The notes beneath the pieces were generated by a model. It saw nothing but the letters and a program-made list of their open reading frames with translations. It had not been told where the DNA came from and did no database searches. Of a stretch of 64,000 nt of DNA, positions 26,397-37,362 are shown piece by piece. Source of the DNA: Micavibrio sp. Its GTDB lineage: Bacteria > Pseudomonadota > Alphaproteobacteria > Micavibrionales > Micavibrionaceae. Each line of letters starts with the position of its first letter. Positions within the stretch are counted from its first letter, which is position 1. Made by a program: the position numbers and the translations under genes. The stretch spans positions 62,001 to 126,000 of the forward strand of contig JAPJQV010000001.1 of NCBI GenBank assembly GCA_030824965.1, given 5' to 3'.

Positions 26397-27122
26397 ATGC
26401 CAGAAATAATCATCAACGGCCCATCAGGTCGAATTGAAGCGCGCTACTCTCACTCCAAAACTCCAAATGCTCCGTTAGCCTTGATTCTCCATCCTTTTCC
26501 GGATCGCGGCGGAACGATGAACCATAAGATTCCCTACACGCTGTATCAGACTTTTGTCGCACAAGGCTTCTCGACGCTGCGCTTCAATTTCCGTGGCGTT
26601 GGCATGAGCCAGGGCGTATACGACAAAGGCGAAGGTGAATTGTCCGATGCGGCAGCCGCGCTCGACTGGATGCAGGCACTCAATATAAATGCGCCTTATG
26701 TGTGGATCGCAGGTTACAATTTCGGCGCATGGATCGGGATGCAGCTCCTGATGCGTCGCCCGGAAATCAAGGGTTTCGTATCCGTTTGCCCGCCCGCCAA
26801 TGAAATCGACTTCTCTTTCCTTGCGCCGTGCCCGCAAAGCGGCCTGATCATTCAGGGGAACAAAGACAATATCGTGCCGGAACCGGCAGTTGAAAAGCTG
26901 GTTCAAAGACTAAATGCCCAAAAAGGCATCAATGTGGATTACCGGGTTATCGATGGTGCCAACCATTTCTACAATGAGCATACCGACATGCTATCCGAAC
27001 ATGTCCATGATTACCTGAACATGCGCGGCGTTGGGGTTAAGCCTGTCGCGCTTCAGGGACTTCTTGCGAAGCCGGAAGAAGCGCCGTTGGAAAAGCCTGC
27101 GCGTAAAAAGAAAGCCGCTTAA
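26397..27122 (+). CDS. Alpha/beta hydrolase of the type found next to cysteine desulfurase genes
   Basis: 241 residues from the ATG at 26397; a GTG at 26343 would add 18 residues that do not look like the family. LILHPFPDRGGTMNHK and FRGVGMSQG are family blocks, followed by GYNFGAWIG (the nucleophile elbow, with Asn in place of the usual Ser) and C-terminal ANHFYNEHTD with the usual His. The missing Ser at the elbow suggests a non-hydrolytic or altered function. The C-terminus ends in a Lys-rich tail. A terminator follows at 27143. Confidence 0.85.
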   Translation: MPEIIINGPSGRIEARYSHSKTPNAPLALILHPFPDRGGTMNHKIPYTLYQTFVAQGFSTLRFNFRGVGMSQGVYDKGEGELSDAAAALDWMQALNINAPYVWIAGYNFGAWIGMQLLMRRPEIKGFVSVCPPANEIDFSFLAPCPQSGLIIQGNKDNIVPEPAVEKLVQRLNAQKGINVDYRVIDGANHFYNEHTDMLSEHVHDYLNMRGVGVKPVALQGLLAKPEEAPLEKPARKKKAA

Positions 27123-27142
27123 ATTAGGCCTTGCTTATCGAG

Positions 27143-27177
27143 GATCGCTTGCTTTATAAGCTGGCGATCTTTTTTTA
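27143..27177 (+). terminator. Terminator after the alpha/beta hydrolase gene
   Basis: GATCGC (27143-27148) pairs with GCGATC (27164-27169), with an inner GCTT/AAGC stem, followed by eight T. It lies 21 bases beyond the stop. Confidence 0.85.
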
Positions 27178-27200
27178 TTACTGAGTTTTTGGTGTGCCGA

Positions 27201-27533
27201 ATGCAAAATGAATTATCGTCCCGTATCGAGAAAATCTGGTCCATGGCTGAAGTTGCCTTAAAGCACGGCTATATAGATTACGGTACAAGTGGGCGTTCGA
27301 AAGTTGCGTCTTTATCGGGTATGACCTTTAAATTTATCGACGATACATTGTCCCGTGTGCGCGGACCTCATCTAGATATCGCGATCGTCCATCATGAGCC
27401 TAAAGAAGGCGTCGTATTTTTTCCGGGCGCGCAGACTATGTTTCAGTTTCTATTGGGAGATGACGAGAAGCTGAACCGACTATATGGCGAGCTTCTCTCA
27501 ATTCAGCGTACATTTTCGGCCAAAGCCGCCTAA
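27201..27533 (+). CDS. Unrecognised 110-residue protein
   Basis: I do not recognise the family. It starts at the ATG at 27201, though TTG at 27189 and GTG at 27192 are in frame. The protein is soluble and mixed alpha/beta; the middle reads GPHLDIAIVHHEPKEGVVFF. Its stop shares CTAA (27530-27533) with the convergent bcp. Confidence 0.6.
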   Translation: MQNELSSRIEKIWSMAEVALKHGYIDYGTSGRSKVASLSGMTFKFIDDTLSRVRGPHLDIAIVHHEPKEGVVFFPGAQTMFQFLLGDDEKLNRLYGELLSIQRTFSAKAA

Positions 27534-27997
27534 GCTTCTTCCTTCAAGGCTTTCTTAACTTCTTCCACATGGCCCGGAACTTTAACCTTGTTCCAGATAT
27601 GTATGATCTTACCGCTCTCATCAATCAGGAACGTCGTACGTTCGATGCCCATATATTTGCGGCCATACATGGATTTTTCGACCCAAACGCCGTAGGCCGC
27701 ACAGGTTGCGCCTTCTTCATCCGAGGCTAATGGAAATTCCAGATTGTATTTGTCACGGAACTTATCGTGTTTTTTTACACTGTCTTTCGACACGCCGATC
27801 ACCTGAACGCCAAGCTTGTTGAAAGAAGCGATATTTTCCGTGAAATCGCAAGCCTGTGCCGTGCAGCCGGATGTATCGTCTTTAGGATAGAAATATAAAA
27901 CGACTCTTTTTCCTTTGTAATCAGATAATGAAATCGTGCTACCGCCATCGCGCGGAAGAGTAAAATCAGGCGCTTTTTTGCCAATTGAGACTGTCAT
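27530..27997 (-). CDS. bcp: Thioredoxin-dependent peroxiredoxin, Bcp/PrxQ type
   Basis: 155 residues. Peroxidatic Cys45 and resolving Cys50 in DDTSGCTAQACDF, the atypical two-Cys arrangement of Bcp. The opening IGKKAPDFTLP is typical. It reduces lipid and alkyl hydroperoxides in the cytoplasm. Divergent from the large AsmA-like gene. Confidence 0.96.
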   Translation of the reverse strand: MTVSIGKKAPDFTLPRDGGSTISLSDYKGKRVVLYFYPKDDTSGCTAQACDFTENIASFNKLGVQVIGVSKDSVKKHDKFRDKYNLEFPLASDEEGATCAAYGVWVEKSMYGRKYMGIERTTFLIDESGKIIHIWNKVKVPGHVEEVKKALKEEA

Positions 27998-28052
27998 TCT
28001 TTAATCCTTGAGCTATTATAAATCTTTGATTTAATAGGAAAACGTCTTTTAA

Positions 28053-31000
28053 ATGCATACGAGTATTAAACATTTGAAGAAGATTTTGGAAGTCTGCGCA
28101 GCGATTTTCGCCGTATTGCTTCTTATTGGCTCGATAGGCGTTTTTTACGCTTTCTGGCACTTAAGCAAGGGGCCAGTCGATATCAGCTGGGCAGAACCTT
28201 ATGTTCAGCGAGCCCTGGGCGGCGATAAAGACGGGGTTGATGTAAAAATCAAAGGGATGGTCGCCGAGTGGAAAAGCCTCGATTCACCGCTCACATTGGG
28301 CGTTGCGGATCTATCAGTAACGGAAAGCGGCAGTGAAGTTTTCAGCGTCTCGAGAGTAGGGATTCAAATCGATAAAACTCTCTTGCTTTTAGGTATCGTT
28401 TCACTGGAAAGCATCTATATACAAAACCCGGTTATCCGGCTTGAAAAAGGTGCCGATGGAAAACTGTCATTTCTTATCGCGAATAACGAGGCACCCCAAA
28501 AAACCGAACGGGCGCCAATGAGCGCGCAGGAGCTAGGGGATAGTCTATTTTTAGGTGGATTTTTAAGTGATACCTCGCGTCTGCCGCTATCAAAGCTACG
28601 GGCATTCGTTATCAAAGACGCCACAATTTCAATAGATGATAAATCGCAGAATAAAATTTTCGATCTTCCTTCCGCCGATGTCACCGTTCAGCGCGAGAAG
28701 GATAACGTTAATATGGTTCTCGCCTATGCGGGCGAAGATAATCATGAATCCAAAATCAATGCCGTTATCACGCGCAAGAATTTAAAAGACAGTATCCAGT
28801 TCAATCTCAATATGGACGATATCGATGCCGGACTTTGGGCGCTAAATCTGCCAAGTCTGCCGGGATTAATGAAAGAGAATTATATTTTCGACGGACGCCT
28901 GACTGGACATTTTGATCTTGAATGGAATCTGCAAAGCATCGATGGAAAGATAACGACATCGCAAGATGGCAAGATACAGCAAAGTTTCAATATCGCAGGT
29001 AACAGAAATTCCCAAACCGGCATTATTCCCGTCGAGCTTGGCTTGCCGGAGATTGGCATCGACCAGATCGCATCCGTATGGCCGGAAGGAACCGAAGATC
29101 TTGGTGTGACGGTATGGTTCACGGAAAAATTGTCAAAAGGTATTATCAAAGACTTGTCCGTTATATTGCCTTTTCAAAATGAAAACGGCAAATGGACGAT
29201 GGCCGGCGATGTGTCCGGCGCATTCAAGTTTGAGAATCTGACATGCGATTACCGGGCGCCCTTATATGCTTTATCTGAAGGTTCGGGCCATGCGACTATT
29301 AAGGACGATACGTTAACCATCATTGTCGATAAAGCAAAGCTCAAAGACATGGATGTTTCAAACGGCTCTATCACCATCACAAATTTAACGGCTGCCGATA
29401 ATGAGGTTGGACAAGCGGAAGTAAAACTCAATTTGAAAGGCCCACTGAAAACAGCTTTCGATTACATTGCGCTTGAGCCAATCAGCCTTGGCGATAAATT
29501 GAAAATGGATCGCGGAAAAGTTGAAGGAAAGGGAGATATCAATGTTACCGTGACATTTCCAACTTTGGCCGATTTGCCTGCTGATCAGGTTGTAGCCGAT
29601 GTCGATGCAACGCTCTATGACACAAAATTGCCGGGTATCGTAAAGGGTATGGATTTATCCGGCGGACCTCTGGCATTGAAAGTTGAAAAGGGCGCGTTCG
29701 ATATTTCCGGTAAAGGCGAACTCTCAGGCACGCCGATGGAATTTACCTATTCTGAATATTTAAGTCTGGAGAATGCGCCCTATTCGGCTTCTATCAAGGC
29801 TAAGCTGATGACGGACGACGCTATGCGCCAGAAATTCGGTATTGATTTGTCCGACTATGTGAGCGGTAAGGCTGCCATCGATCTCAACTATGTCGAGAAA
29901 ACCAATAATACGACGGATATAGACGTCAAAGCTGATTTGACGCAAGGGCAAGTGTTTGTCAAGCCGCTGAACTACGTCAAGAAAGAAGGAGTTGCCGGTA
30001 ATGCAACGGCCAAGCTTTTTCTGAAAGGCGATACGATTCATAAAGTCAGCGATCTAAATGTGACGATCGGCACTGATCATGCTAAGGGAGGTATTTTAAC
30101 ATTTGGCATGCTCGGCAAGGAAAACAATGTCACGTCGGCAAGTTTTGAAAACATCAAGCTGGACCAAAATGATTTTAAACTGAAAGTCGATCAGACAGTT
30201 TCGACTATGAAAGTAAATGCAGAAGGCGCATCTTTGGATGCGCGCGCTTTCCTCGGTAATAGCAATAGCATCGAGAAGCGCAGCCGCGATGTAGACGTAA
30301 ATGTTAAAGTTTCCTCTATGCGAATGGGCGACGAGCCGGAACAGGCTCTTAAAAACGTTACGATGCTGACTTTGGTCAATCCGGAAGGCGAAGTTAAAAG
30401 GCTGGATCTGAAATCTAAGGCTGGAAACGGCAATTTCTCAATCAATCTCGCGCCAAGCAGTAAGGGCGTCATGAACCTTCGGATGGATTCAAACGATGCG
30501 GGGGCCGCTTTAAAATCGATCGGCGCTTATTCGAATATGGTCGGTGGAAATCTGAGTCTTTCGGGTGCGCAAATGGAAGGCGGCAAGATAAATGATATTC
30601 AGGGCGCGGCGGTTATCGAGAACTTTAAAGTCGTCAAGGCTCCCGCGCTGGCGAAATTAATTGGCGCATTCAGTATTACAGGCTTGCCTGAGCTTCTGGC
30701 CAATGACGGCATTTCATTTAACAAGTTGAAGTCGAATTTCATCTGGCGTCAAAGAAAAAGAGGTGACCGTATCATTAACCTATACGATGGGGCGACCAGC
30801 GGCGGGTCGGTTGGGCTGACCTTCGGCGGTGTGATCAATCAGACGCAGGACACGATTGATTTGAGCGGGACTTTCGTGCCTATCTCCCAAATTAATAAAG
30901 TTGTCAGCTCCATTCCGATTGTGGGTCAGCTTTTGACCGGCGGCAAGAATGGCGGCATTATCGCGGCAACTTATTCGCTAAAAGGTCCATCATCCAATCC

Positions 31001-31151
31001 GAGCGTCATGGTCAATCCATTATCGGTTCTGGCACCGGGCTTCTTGCGCTCGATATTGTTTGAGGGCGGCCTGAATTCAGGCCGCGACGAAAAGCCGATC
31101 ATGCCTAGAAACAAAAAAGCTGCACCCGCAAATCAAGCTGGAAACAACTAG
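28053..31151 (+). CDS. Large AsmA/YhdP-like periplasmic protein (DUF3971 plus AsmA-like C-terminus)
   Basis: 1032 residues. One N-terminal membrane helix (about residues 10-35), then a long beta-rich region with repeated PGLMKEN, GDINV-like segments, and a C-terminal part that reads [19 protein letters not shown], then [19 protein letters not shown] and [15 protein letters not shown], the typical AsmA-like end. Such proteins bridge the periplasm and are thought to carry phospholipid to the outer membrane. It is alone on its strand; its stop shares CTAG with tyrS (31148-31151). Confidence 0.88.
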   Translation: MHTSIKHLKKILEVCAAIFAVLLLIGSIGVFYAFWHLSKGPVDISWAEPYVQRALGGDKDGVDVKIKGMVAEWKSLDSPLTLGVADLSVTESGSEVFSVSRVGIQIDKTLLLLGIVSLESIYIQNPVIRLEKGADGKLSFLIANNEAPQKTERAPMSAQELGDSLFLGGFLSDTSRLPLSKLRAFVIKDATISIDDKSQNKIFDLPSADVTVQREKDNVNMVLAYAGEDNHESKINAVITRKNLKDSIQFNLNMDDIDAGLWALNLPSLPGLMKENYIFDGRLTGHFDLEWNLQSIDGKITTSQDGKIQQSFNIAGNRNSQTGIIPVELGLPEIGIDQIASVWPEGTEDLGVTVWFTEKLSKGIIKDLSVILPFQNENGKWTMAGDVSGAFKFENLTCDYRAPLYALSEGSGHATIKDDTLTIIVDKAKLKDMDVSNGSITITNLTAADNEVGQAEVKLNLKGPLKTAFDYIALEPISLGDKLKMDRGKVEGKGDINVTVTFPTLADLPADQVVADVDATLYDTKLPGIVKGMDLSGGPLALKVEKGAFDISGKGELSGTPMEFTYSEYLSLENAPYSASIKAKLMTDDAMRQKFGIDLSDYVSGKAAIDLNYVEKTNNTTDIDVKADLTQGQVFVKPLNYVKKEGVAGNATAKLFLKGDTIHKVSDLNVTIGTDHAKGGILTFGMLGKENNVTSASFENIKLDQNDFKLKVDQTVSTMKVNAEGASLDARAFLGNSNSIEKRSRDVDVNVKVSSMRMGDEPEQALKNVTMLTLVNPEGEVKRLDLKSKAGNGNFSINLAPSSKGVMNLRMDSNDAGAALKSIGAYSNMVGGNLSLSGAQMEGGKINDIQGAAVIENFKVVKAPALAKLIGAFSITGLPELLANDGISFNKLKSNFIWRQRKRGDRIINLYDGATSGGSVGLTFGGVINQTQDTIDLSGTFVPISQINKVVSSIPIVGQLLTGGKNGGIIAATYSLKGPSSNPSVMVNPLSVLAPGFLRSILFEGGLNSGRDEKPIMPRNKKAAPANQAGNN

Positions 31152-32404
31152 GCCTTTAGCTTTACCAATACATGTTTCTTTTTGCCGGATGACAGCTTGA
31201 TATATCCATCCTTAGTTAAATCTTTTGCGGTTAATTTCAGAGTCGCATCGGAAACGGCTATATCATTAACACGCGCACCGCCGCCCTGGATCAAACGCTT
31301 GGCGTCGCCATTTGACTCCGCAAAGCCGGCCTTTTTAAACAAATCTATAACGACAATTCCGTTTTCCAGTTCATCTTGAGCGATTTCGATGGTCGGCAAA
31401 TTCGCGCTGGCCGTGCCTTGTTCAAATGTCTGACGTGCCGTTTCAGCCGCGGCCTTCGCTGCTTCTTCCCCATGGCAGAGCTTCGTTGCTTCGAATGCCA
31501 GAATTTTCTTGGCTTCGTTGATTTCTGCGCCTTGTAATGAAGACAGGCGTTTAACCTCATCCATCGGCAGCATAGTGAAACGTGCTAAAAGATTGCCGAC
31601 ATCGGCATCATCGACGTTGCGGAAATATTGCCAGTAATCGTAAGCGGAAAGCATATTCCTGTTAAGCCAGACAGCCCCGCCGACGGTCTTGCCCATTTTT
31701 TCGCCTGCGCTGTTGAGAAGCAATGGCGCGGTCAGGGCAAAAAGCTGGACCTGATCCGATTTATGCGCGAGATCAACACCGTTGATAATATTGCCCCATT
31801 GATCGGAGCCGCCCATTTGCAATATCGTGCCATGTTCGCGGTGGATAGCCAGGAAATCATAACCTTGCATGACCATGTAATTGAACTCAAGCAGGGTGAG
31901 GGGACTTTCGCGTTCCAATCTGGTTTTGACGCTGTCAAAAGATATCATGCGGTTAACGGTAAAATAACGCCCGTAATCACGCAAAAAAGACAGGTAATGC
32001 AATTTCGACAGCCAGTCGTCGTTATTGACCATCATGGCGTCGGACTTGCCGCTGCCATAACGCAGGAACTGAGTAAAGCAGGTGGTGCGGATATTCTCTA
32101 TATTCTCATTGATGATTTCATCCGTCATCAGATTGCGAGTCTGGTCTTTGAAAGATGGATCGCCGACTTTCGACGTGCCACCGCCCATTAAGGTGATAGG
32201 CTTGTGTCCGCATTCCTGAAACCATTTGAGCATCATGATGCCAGTCAAATTTCCGATATGAAGTGATTTGGCCGTGGCGTCGAAACCCACATAAGCGCTT
32301 TGCACGCCTTCTGTAAGTTTTTTATCAAGACCTTCAAGATCGCTGCCCTGATGGATAAAGCCGCGGCTCTCTAGTATGTTCAGAAAATCTGATTTATAAG
32401 TCAT
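31148..32404 (-). CDS. tyrS: Tyrosyl-tRNA synthetase
   Basis: 418 residues, bacterial TyrRS length. HIGN motif at 49-52 (class I), [10 protein letters not shown], and KMGKT in place of KMSKS, which is normal for this family. The C-terminal S4 RNA-binding domain begins around residue 350 ([17 protein letters not shown]). It is divergent from anmK with 37 bases between. Confidence 0.97.
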   Translation of the reverse strand: MTYKSDFLNILESRGFIHQGSDLEGLDKKLTEGVQSAYVGFDATAKSLHIGNLTGIMMLKWFQECGHKPITLMGGGTSKVGDPSFKDQTRNLMTDEIINENIENIRTTCFTQFLRYGSGKSDAMMVNNDDWLSKLHYLSFLRDYGRYFTVNRMISFDSVKTRLERESPLTLLEFNYMVMQGYDFLAIHREHGTILQMGGSDQWGNIINGVDLAHKSDQVQLFALTAPLLLNSAGEKMGKTVGGAVWLNRNMLSAYDYWQYFRNVDDADVGNLLARFTMLPMDEVKRLSSLQGAEINEAKKILAFEATKLCHGEEAAKAAAETARQTFEQGTASANLPTIEIAQDELENGIVVIDLFKKAGFAESNGDAKRLIQGGGARVNDIAVSDATLKLTAKDLTKDGYIKLSSGKKKHVLVKLKA

Positions 32405-32441
32405 AATACTCTCAATTAGCTGGTAAGGGCCATAAACTACA

Positions 32442-33599
32442 ATGAATGTTAGTCAAAATCCAAGAGTTTCTAAAGGCTTGTATAAAGCCATCGGGCTGAT
32501 GTCCGGTACGTCTTTGGACGGTGTCGACGTAGCTCTTCTAGAGACGGATGGAAAAAATACTGTTCGTCCGGTTGCGGCCCATTACATCCCATACTCGCCG
32601 GAATTAAAGGATAAAGTTCGTGCCTGTTTCGGCAGGACGGTGCCGGATGACCAAACGAATGCGGCAGAACAAGAAGTTACCCTGTTGCAGGCGCAGGCCG
32701 TCAAAGAGTTTTTGACCAATGAAGAATTAAAGCCTGACGAAATAGATATTATCGGTTTTCATGGGCAGACAATCACGCATAAACCAAAAGAAGGCCTGAC
32801 ATGGCAAATTGGTGACGGCGCGCTTTTGGCGCGGGAAACGGGTATTGATGTCGTCGATCAGTTTCGCATTAACGATGTAAAACAAGGCGGTGAAGGCGCG
32901 CCGCTCATCCCGCTTTATCATCAGGCCTTGGCACGGCAGAAATCGAATATATTTCCTGTCGTTTTCTTGAATATCGGCGGCGTGTCAAACGTGACATGGA
33001 TCGGGGAGGCGCAAGACGATATCCTTGCGTTTGACACCGGCCCCGGTAATGCGTTGATGGACGATTTCATGAAAGAGAATTTCGGCCAGTCTTATGACTT
33101 CGCTGGAGAAAAAGCCAAATCCGGAAAGGCCGACCTTGATTTATTGGCGGAATGGATGAGAAGCGATTATCTGGATAGGGTACCGCCGAAATCACTGGAT
33201 CGGGGATTTCTTCCCGATAAGGGAAAAAAGGTAAACGCGGATATGAATGTCTGGGATATATCCGGCGTATGGGATTTACCCGCAGAAGACGCCATGGCGA
33301 CTTTGTCCGGGTTCACGGTGGAAACCATCATGGCAGCCCGAAAGCATTTTCCTTCGCCGGAGAAGTCATGGTATGTCTGCGGTGGCGGACGGCATAATGA
33401 TTTTCTTATGTCTTTATTATCGGGGAAACTCGATACACCTGTGCGAAGCATAAACGATCTGGGATATAACGGGGATACAATCGAGGCGGAAGGTTTTGCT
33501 TATCTGGCGGTCCGGCATCTGCTTGATCTGCCGTTAAGCCTGCCGGCGACGACTGGCGTTGCGATGCCTTGCAAGGGCGGCAAATTCCATTCTAAATAA
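32442..33599 (+). CDS. anmK: Anhydro-N-acetylmuramic acid kinase
   Basis: 385 residues. The ATP loop [12 protein letters not shown] is the AnmK signature; [22 protein letters not shown] and [12 protein letters not shown] follow in the usual order. It phosphorylates anhydroMurNAc from wall recycling. The gene tsaC follows after 4 bases. A transglycosylase-like gene nearby (34590) is consistent with wall recycling. Confidence 0.97.
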   Translation: MNVSQNPRVSKGLYKAIGLMSGTSLDGVDVALLETDGKNTVRPVAAHYIPYSPELKDKVRACFGRTVPDDQTNAAEQEVTLLQAQAVKEFLTNEELKPDEIDIIGFHGQTITHKPKEGLTWQIGDGALLARETGIDVVDQFRINDVKQGGEGAPLIPLYHQALARQKSNIFPVVFLNIGGVSNVTWIGEAQDDILAFDTGPGNALMDDFMKENFGQSYDFAGEKAKSGKADLDLLAEWMRSDYLDRVPPKSLDRGFLPDKGKKVNADMNVWDISGVWDLPAEDAMATLSGFTVETIMAARKHFPSPEKSWYVCGGGRHNDFLMSLLSGKLDTPVRSINDLGYNGDTIEAEGFAYLAVRHLLDLPLSLPATTGVAMPCKGGKFHSK

Positions 33600-33603
33600 A
33601 ACA

Positions 33604-34593
33604 ATGAAAATAATTTCCGCCACAAATCAATCAATTGAAGAAGCTGCCCAGTTGATATTAAACGGCGAACTGGTCGCTTTTCCGACGGAGACAGTTTACG
33701 GGCTGGGCGCAAATGCGTTAAACGGCGAGGCGGTTGCCAAGATTTTTGCCGCAAAAGGCCGCCCGAGTTTTAATCCGATTATTTCCCATGGGTCGAATGT
33801 CGCGATGCTCGCCGAACATGCCGTCTTCGATGAACATGCTTTGGCGCTGGCGGATAAATTCTGGCCGGGTCCGCTGACGATGATTTTGCCCAAAAAAGAA
33901 AATTCCACCATCAGTGAATTGGTTACAGCAGGGCTTCCAACGATTGCCGTTCGTGTTCCGGCGGATGCAACTGCTTTGCAATTGATAGAGAGAGCAGGCG
34001 TGCCGATTGCCGCGCCGAGCGCGAATACATCCGGCCAGTTATCGCCGACATCGCCACATCATGTGTCGGATAGTCTGGGTGATAAAGTCAAAATGATATT
34101 GGCAGGCGGTAATGCGAAATTCGGGCTTGAATCGACTGTGCTGGATTTAAGCGGTAATGCGCCGGTTATCCTGCGTCCGGGGGCGATTACCGCAGAAGAC
34201 ATCGAAGAAGTTCTGGGCGAAACTGTGGCTTACGAATTCGATGTCAAAGAGCATAGTCCGAAATCGCCGGGTCAGCTGCTGAAACATTATGCGCCGAATA
34301 TTCCCATTCGTTTGAAAGCGGTCGATGTCGAAGAAGGCGAAGCTTTGCTGGCTTTCGGATCGGTAAAGTTCATGGGACTGAAGAGCGGCGGTTTTGCTAA
34401 AGATATGGCGAAAGGCTCCATAAGAAACCTAAGTGAAAAAGGGGATTTGTTTGAAGCGGCGGCAAATTTATTCGCTTACCTGAAACAACTCGACAGGCCG
34501 GAGCATAAGCGGATTGCGGTGATGGATATTCCGAATAAGGATATCGGGATTGCAATCAATGATCGATTGAAGCGCGCAGCGGAATCTTCTTAA
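33604..34593 (+). CDS. L-threonylcarbamoyladenylate synthase (TsaC/Sua5, Sua5 form)
   Basis: 329 residues from the ATG at 33604; upstream frame would overlap anmK. The N-terminal YrdC domain has FPTETVYGLGANA, GRPSFNP and PSANTSG with LRPGAIT; the C-terminal Sua5 domain (about residues 225-329) starts after SPGQLLKHYAP. It makes threonylcarbamoyl-AMP for t6A37 in tRNA. Transcribed with anmK. The stop shares TTAA (34590-34593) with the convergent gene. Confidence 0.96.
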   Translation: MKIISATNQSIEEAAQLILNGELVAFPTETVYGLGANALNGEAVAKIFAAKGRPSFNPIISHGSNVAMLAEHAVFDEHALALADKFWPGPLTMILPKKENSTISELVTAGLPTIAVRVPADATALQLIERAGVPIAAPSANTSGQLSPTSPHHVSDSLGDKVKMILAGGNAKFGLESTVLDLSGNAPVILRPGAITAEDIEEVLGETVAYEFDVKEHSPKSPGQLLKHYAPNIPIRLKAVDVEEGEALLAFGSVKFMGLKSGGFAKDMAKGSIRNLSEKGDLFEAAANLFAYLKQLDRPEHKRIAVMDIPNKDIGIAINDRLKRAAESS

Positions 34594-35519
34594 GCGTTAT
34601 AACGGTTCGGATCATTGTGGAGCTGTGCCAGTTCCATGATCTGCATGATATCGACGGGATTGGATAATGCGCCTTGCAGGCCGGGGATTGTACCATTGGA
34701 CGCAATCTCCATGGCTTTCAATTGAACGTCGCGCGGATTCGATGTCGAGAACCACGAGCCTGTTTTCTCGTCAAAAATATTTGCGCGGCCCGATGTGAAA
34801 GTCGGAGATCTTAAAGCGGCCTTTGCGCCTGCACTCATGTAATCGGAATTATCGGCATATTGAGTTGTAGCAGACGCATCTGTACCGCCATCGAATTTTT
34901 TATCGAAGAAAGCGTAGATTTCTGACAGGGTGCGCGCTTTGCCGTTTTCTTTGTAGAAGACGTTTTTATTCGAACAGGCGGCATCCGCAAAACTGTTTGC
35001 GCCGATCGCGTTTGGATTGGACTGCATTTTAGAGAGGAATTTAGCCGCACCGCCGGGACCCATGAAATGAGCCATATAGAGTTCTGTCGAGCCGATTTCG
35101 CCGCCGACGGTGCTTTGGAGATATTGTTTATTATCAGCGGCATATTCAGCCGCCATGGCGGAAGCAATTTCCGGGTTGTTGCGGAGGGCCAAAATCTGAC
35201 GCTTGGCTGCTTTGCTGGCAACGCGCCCGGTATCGGATATCTGGTCGGCATATTTCTCCAGACCGTATTTCGCGCCGTTTTCCTTGACCATGGAAATCCA
35301 TGTCGAGTCGATAAACTGGTAAAGCCCGGTGGCGGAGCTGCCTTTGGCTTTGGCGGTCGCATTAAAGCTGCTCTCGACATTGGCCTGCTGGAGCAAATAG
35401 GAAAAGCCGACCCCGGTTTTGCTGGAGGCCGACTGTATGGCATTGGTAATTTTTGCCCCGGCGCGGTTCGCCAAGGCCTGAAGATCGTTACCGGAATTGC
35501 TTTTTATGCCGTAATTCAT
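34590..35519 (-). CDS. Lytic transglycosylase-like protein (SLT/lysozyme fold) without signal peptide
   Basis: 309 residues. The catalytic Glu is likely Glu49 in NVESSFNATAKAKGSSATGL, followed by YQFIDSTW, the SLT-domain arrangement. The usual substrate is peptidoglycan. No N-terminal signal peptide is visible, so export may use a different route, or the start is not where I place it. The C-terminal 120 residues are not recognised. Divergent from the acyl-CoA dehydrogenase. Confidence 0.8.
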   Translation of the reverse strand: MNYGIKSNSGNDLQALANRAGAKITNAIQSASSKTGVGFSYLLQQANVESSFNATAKAKGSSATGLYQFIDSTWISMVKENGAKYGLEKYADQISDTGRVASKAAKRQILALRNNPEIASAMAAEYAADNKQYLQSTVGGEIGSTELYMAHFMGPGGAAKFLSKMQSNPNAIGANSFADAACSNKNVFYKENGKARTLSEIYAFFDKKFDGGTDASATTQYADNSDYMSAGAKAALRSPTFTSGRANIFDEKTGSWFSTSNPRDVQLKAMEIASNGTIPGLQGALSNPVDIMQIMELAQLHNDPNRYNA

Positions 35520-35673
35520 GGTTTTGAGCCAAATTTCCCTTATCTGAATGAATGTATTCGCAAGGGTCGTGCCAGACTCATCACCATTCTAAAAATGGGA
35601 GAAGAATTTTAACGATTTCTGTGTTATCTTAACAAAATCAGAGACTTATACTGCACTGCAAGGAATTCCCCCG

Positions 35674-37362
35674 ATGCCTGATTATAATCCGCCGATTGAA
35701 GATATGGCCTTTCTTTTATCCAGCGTCACTAGACTGGATCGGCTGAAAAGAGATGATCTAGACGGCTCGATGGTCGAGGCTATTCTGGAAGAGGCAGGTA
35801 AGCTAGCGTCCGGTGTTCTGGCCCCCTTAAACATCGTTGGCGATAAAACCCCGGCCAAGGTAGTGGACGGCGTTGTGACGACCTCGCCGGGTTTCAAGGA
35901 AGCGTACAAGCAATATTGCGAGGGCGGGTGGAACGCGGTGCCGTTCGATCCCGATTTCGGCGGACAGGGCCTGCCATGGGTGTTATCTTTTCCGGTTCAG
36001 GAAATGTGGCAATCGGCCAATATGGCCTTTGGTCTTTGCCCGCTTCTCAATCAGGGCGCGGTTGATGCCATCCATACCTGGGGAACCGAAGAACAAAAGA
36101 ATACCTATCTCGCCAAGCTAATCTCCGGGGAGTGGACCGGAACGATGAATTTGACCGAGCCGCAAGCGGGTTCGGATCTGGCGCTTTTGCGGTCAAAAGC
36201 TGCTCCCAATGGTGACGGGACGTATCGTATTTCCGGACAAAAGATATTTATCACCTATGGCGAGCATGATTTCACTGAAAATATCATTCATCTTGTTTTG
36301 GCAAGACTTCCAGACGCACCGGAAGGAACGCGTGGTATCTCCTTGTTTCTAGTGCCAAAATTTATCGGGGCGGAAATGAAACGCAACGACCTGAAATGCG
36401 TCTCGCTAGAGCATAAGCTGGGCATTCACGGCTCGCCGACGGCGACGATGTCATTTGGCGATAACGAAGGCGCGATTGGATATCTGTTAGGCCGCGAAAA
36501 CGAAGGCCTGAAATGCATGTTCACGATGATGAACAATGCACGTCTGTCTGTGGGCTTGCAAGGCGTTGCCATTGCCGACCGTGCCCTTCAGGCAGCCATT
36601 GCCTATGCCAAAGACCGTAAACAAGGGAAGGCTTTAAATGGTAGCAGCGAGACTTTGCCGATTGCCGAGCATCCCGATATTAAACGCATGATTTTATCGA
36701 TGGCGTCCCAAGTCGAGGCAGCGCGGGCGCTTGCTTATGAGGCGGCGCTGCATCTCGATCTGGCAAGAGCGGGCGATAAGGAAGCACAGGCTTTGGTCGA
36801 TCTTTTGACGCCTGTGGTGAAGGCCTGGGGTACTGATATCGCCTGTGAAGTGACGTCGACTGCCGTACAGGTTCATGGCGGAATGGGTTTTATCGAAGAA
36901 ACGGGCGTTGCCCAGTATTACCGCGATGCGCGGATTTTGCCGATCTACGAAGGCACGAACGGTATTCAGTCCAATGATCTCGTTTTCCGCAAAGTCTTAA
37001 GAGATGGCGGCGCGGCGGCTTTTGCATGGATATCCCGGTCAAAAGAGCAGGTAAAGTCGGATCAGTTAGTTCTAACCGCTCTCGGCCATCTTGAAACGGC
37101 AACGAAGTTTATCGTCGATAACGCCAAAGATCTGGATAAATTGGCGGCAATTGCCGTGCCGTACCTTAAGCTATTTGGGATTACGGCGGGCGGCGTCATG
37201 CTGGCGCGATCTGTTTTGGCGTTGTCCGATGAAGGAAATTTCGCCAGACGCAAACGCGCCAAGGCGGAATTTTTCATGACGCATATCCTGTCCCAAAGTG
37301 CAGGCTTGGTGACGACAATTAATTCAGGCGCGAATTCTGTCTTGCAGGAAGATCTGTTCTAG
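35674..37362 (+). CDS. Acyl-CoA dehydrogenase, long form (FadE-like C-terminal domain)
   Basis: 562 residues. N-terminal domain (35-160), FAD-binding middle part with LTEPQAGSDLALLRSKA and C-terminal helical domain with the catalytic Glu426 in IYEGTNGIQSNDL; the last 100 residues form the additional C-terminal domain seen in AcdA/FadE12-type enzymes. It oxidises acyl-CoA to enoyl-CoA with FAD. An AAGGA site precedes the start. The last 44 bases overlap the 3' end of the convergent gene. Confidence 0.95.
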   Translation: MPDYNPPIEDMAFLLSSVTRLDRLKRDDLDGSMVEAILEEAGKLASGVLAPLNIVGDKTPAKVVDGVVTTSPGFKEAYKQYCEGGWNAVPFDPDFGGQGLPWVLSFPVQEMWQSANMAFGLCPLLNQGAVDAIHTWGTEEQKNTYLAKLISGEWTGTMNLTEPQAGSDLALLRSKAAPNGDGTYRISGQKIFITYGEHDFTENIIHLVLARLPDAPEGTRGISLFLVPKFIGAEMKRNDLKCVSLEHKLGIHGSPTATMSFGDNEGAIGYLLGRENEGLKCMFTMMNNARLSVGLQGVAIADRALQAAIAYAKDRKQGKALNGSSETLPIAEHPDIKRMILSMASQVEAARALAYEAALHLDLARAGDKEAQALVDLLTPVVKAWGTDIACEVTSTAVQVHGGMGFIEETGVAQYYRDARILPIYEGTNGIQSNDLVFRKVLRDGGAAAFAWISRSKEQVKSDQLVLTALGHLETATKFIVDNAKDLDKLAAIAVPYLKLFGITAGGVMLARSVLALSDEGNFARRKRAKAEFFMTHILSQSAGLVTTINSGANSVLQEDLF

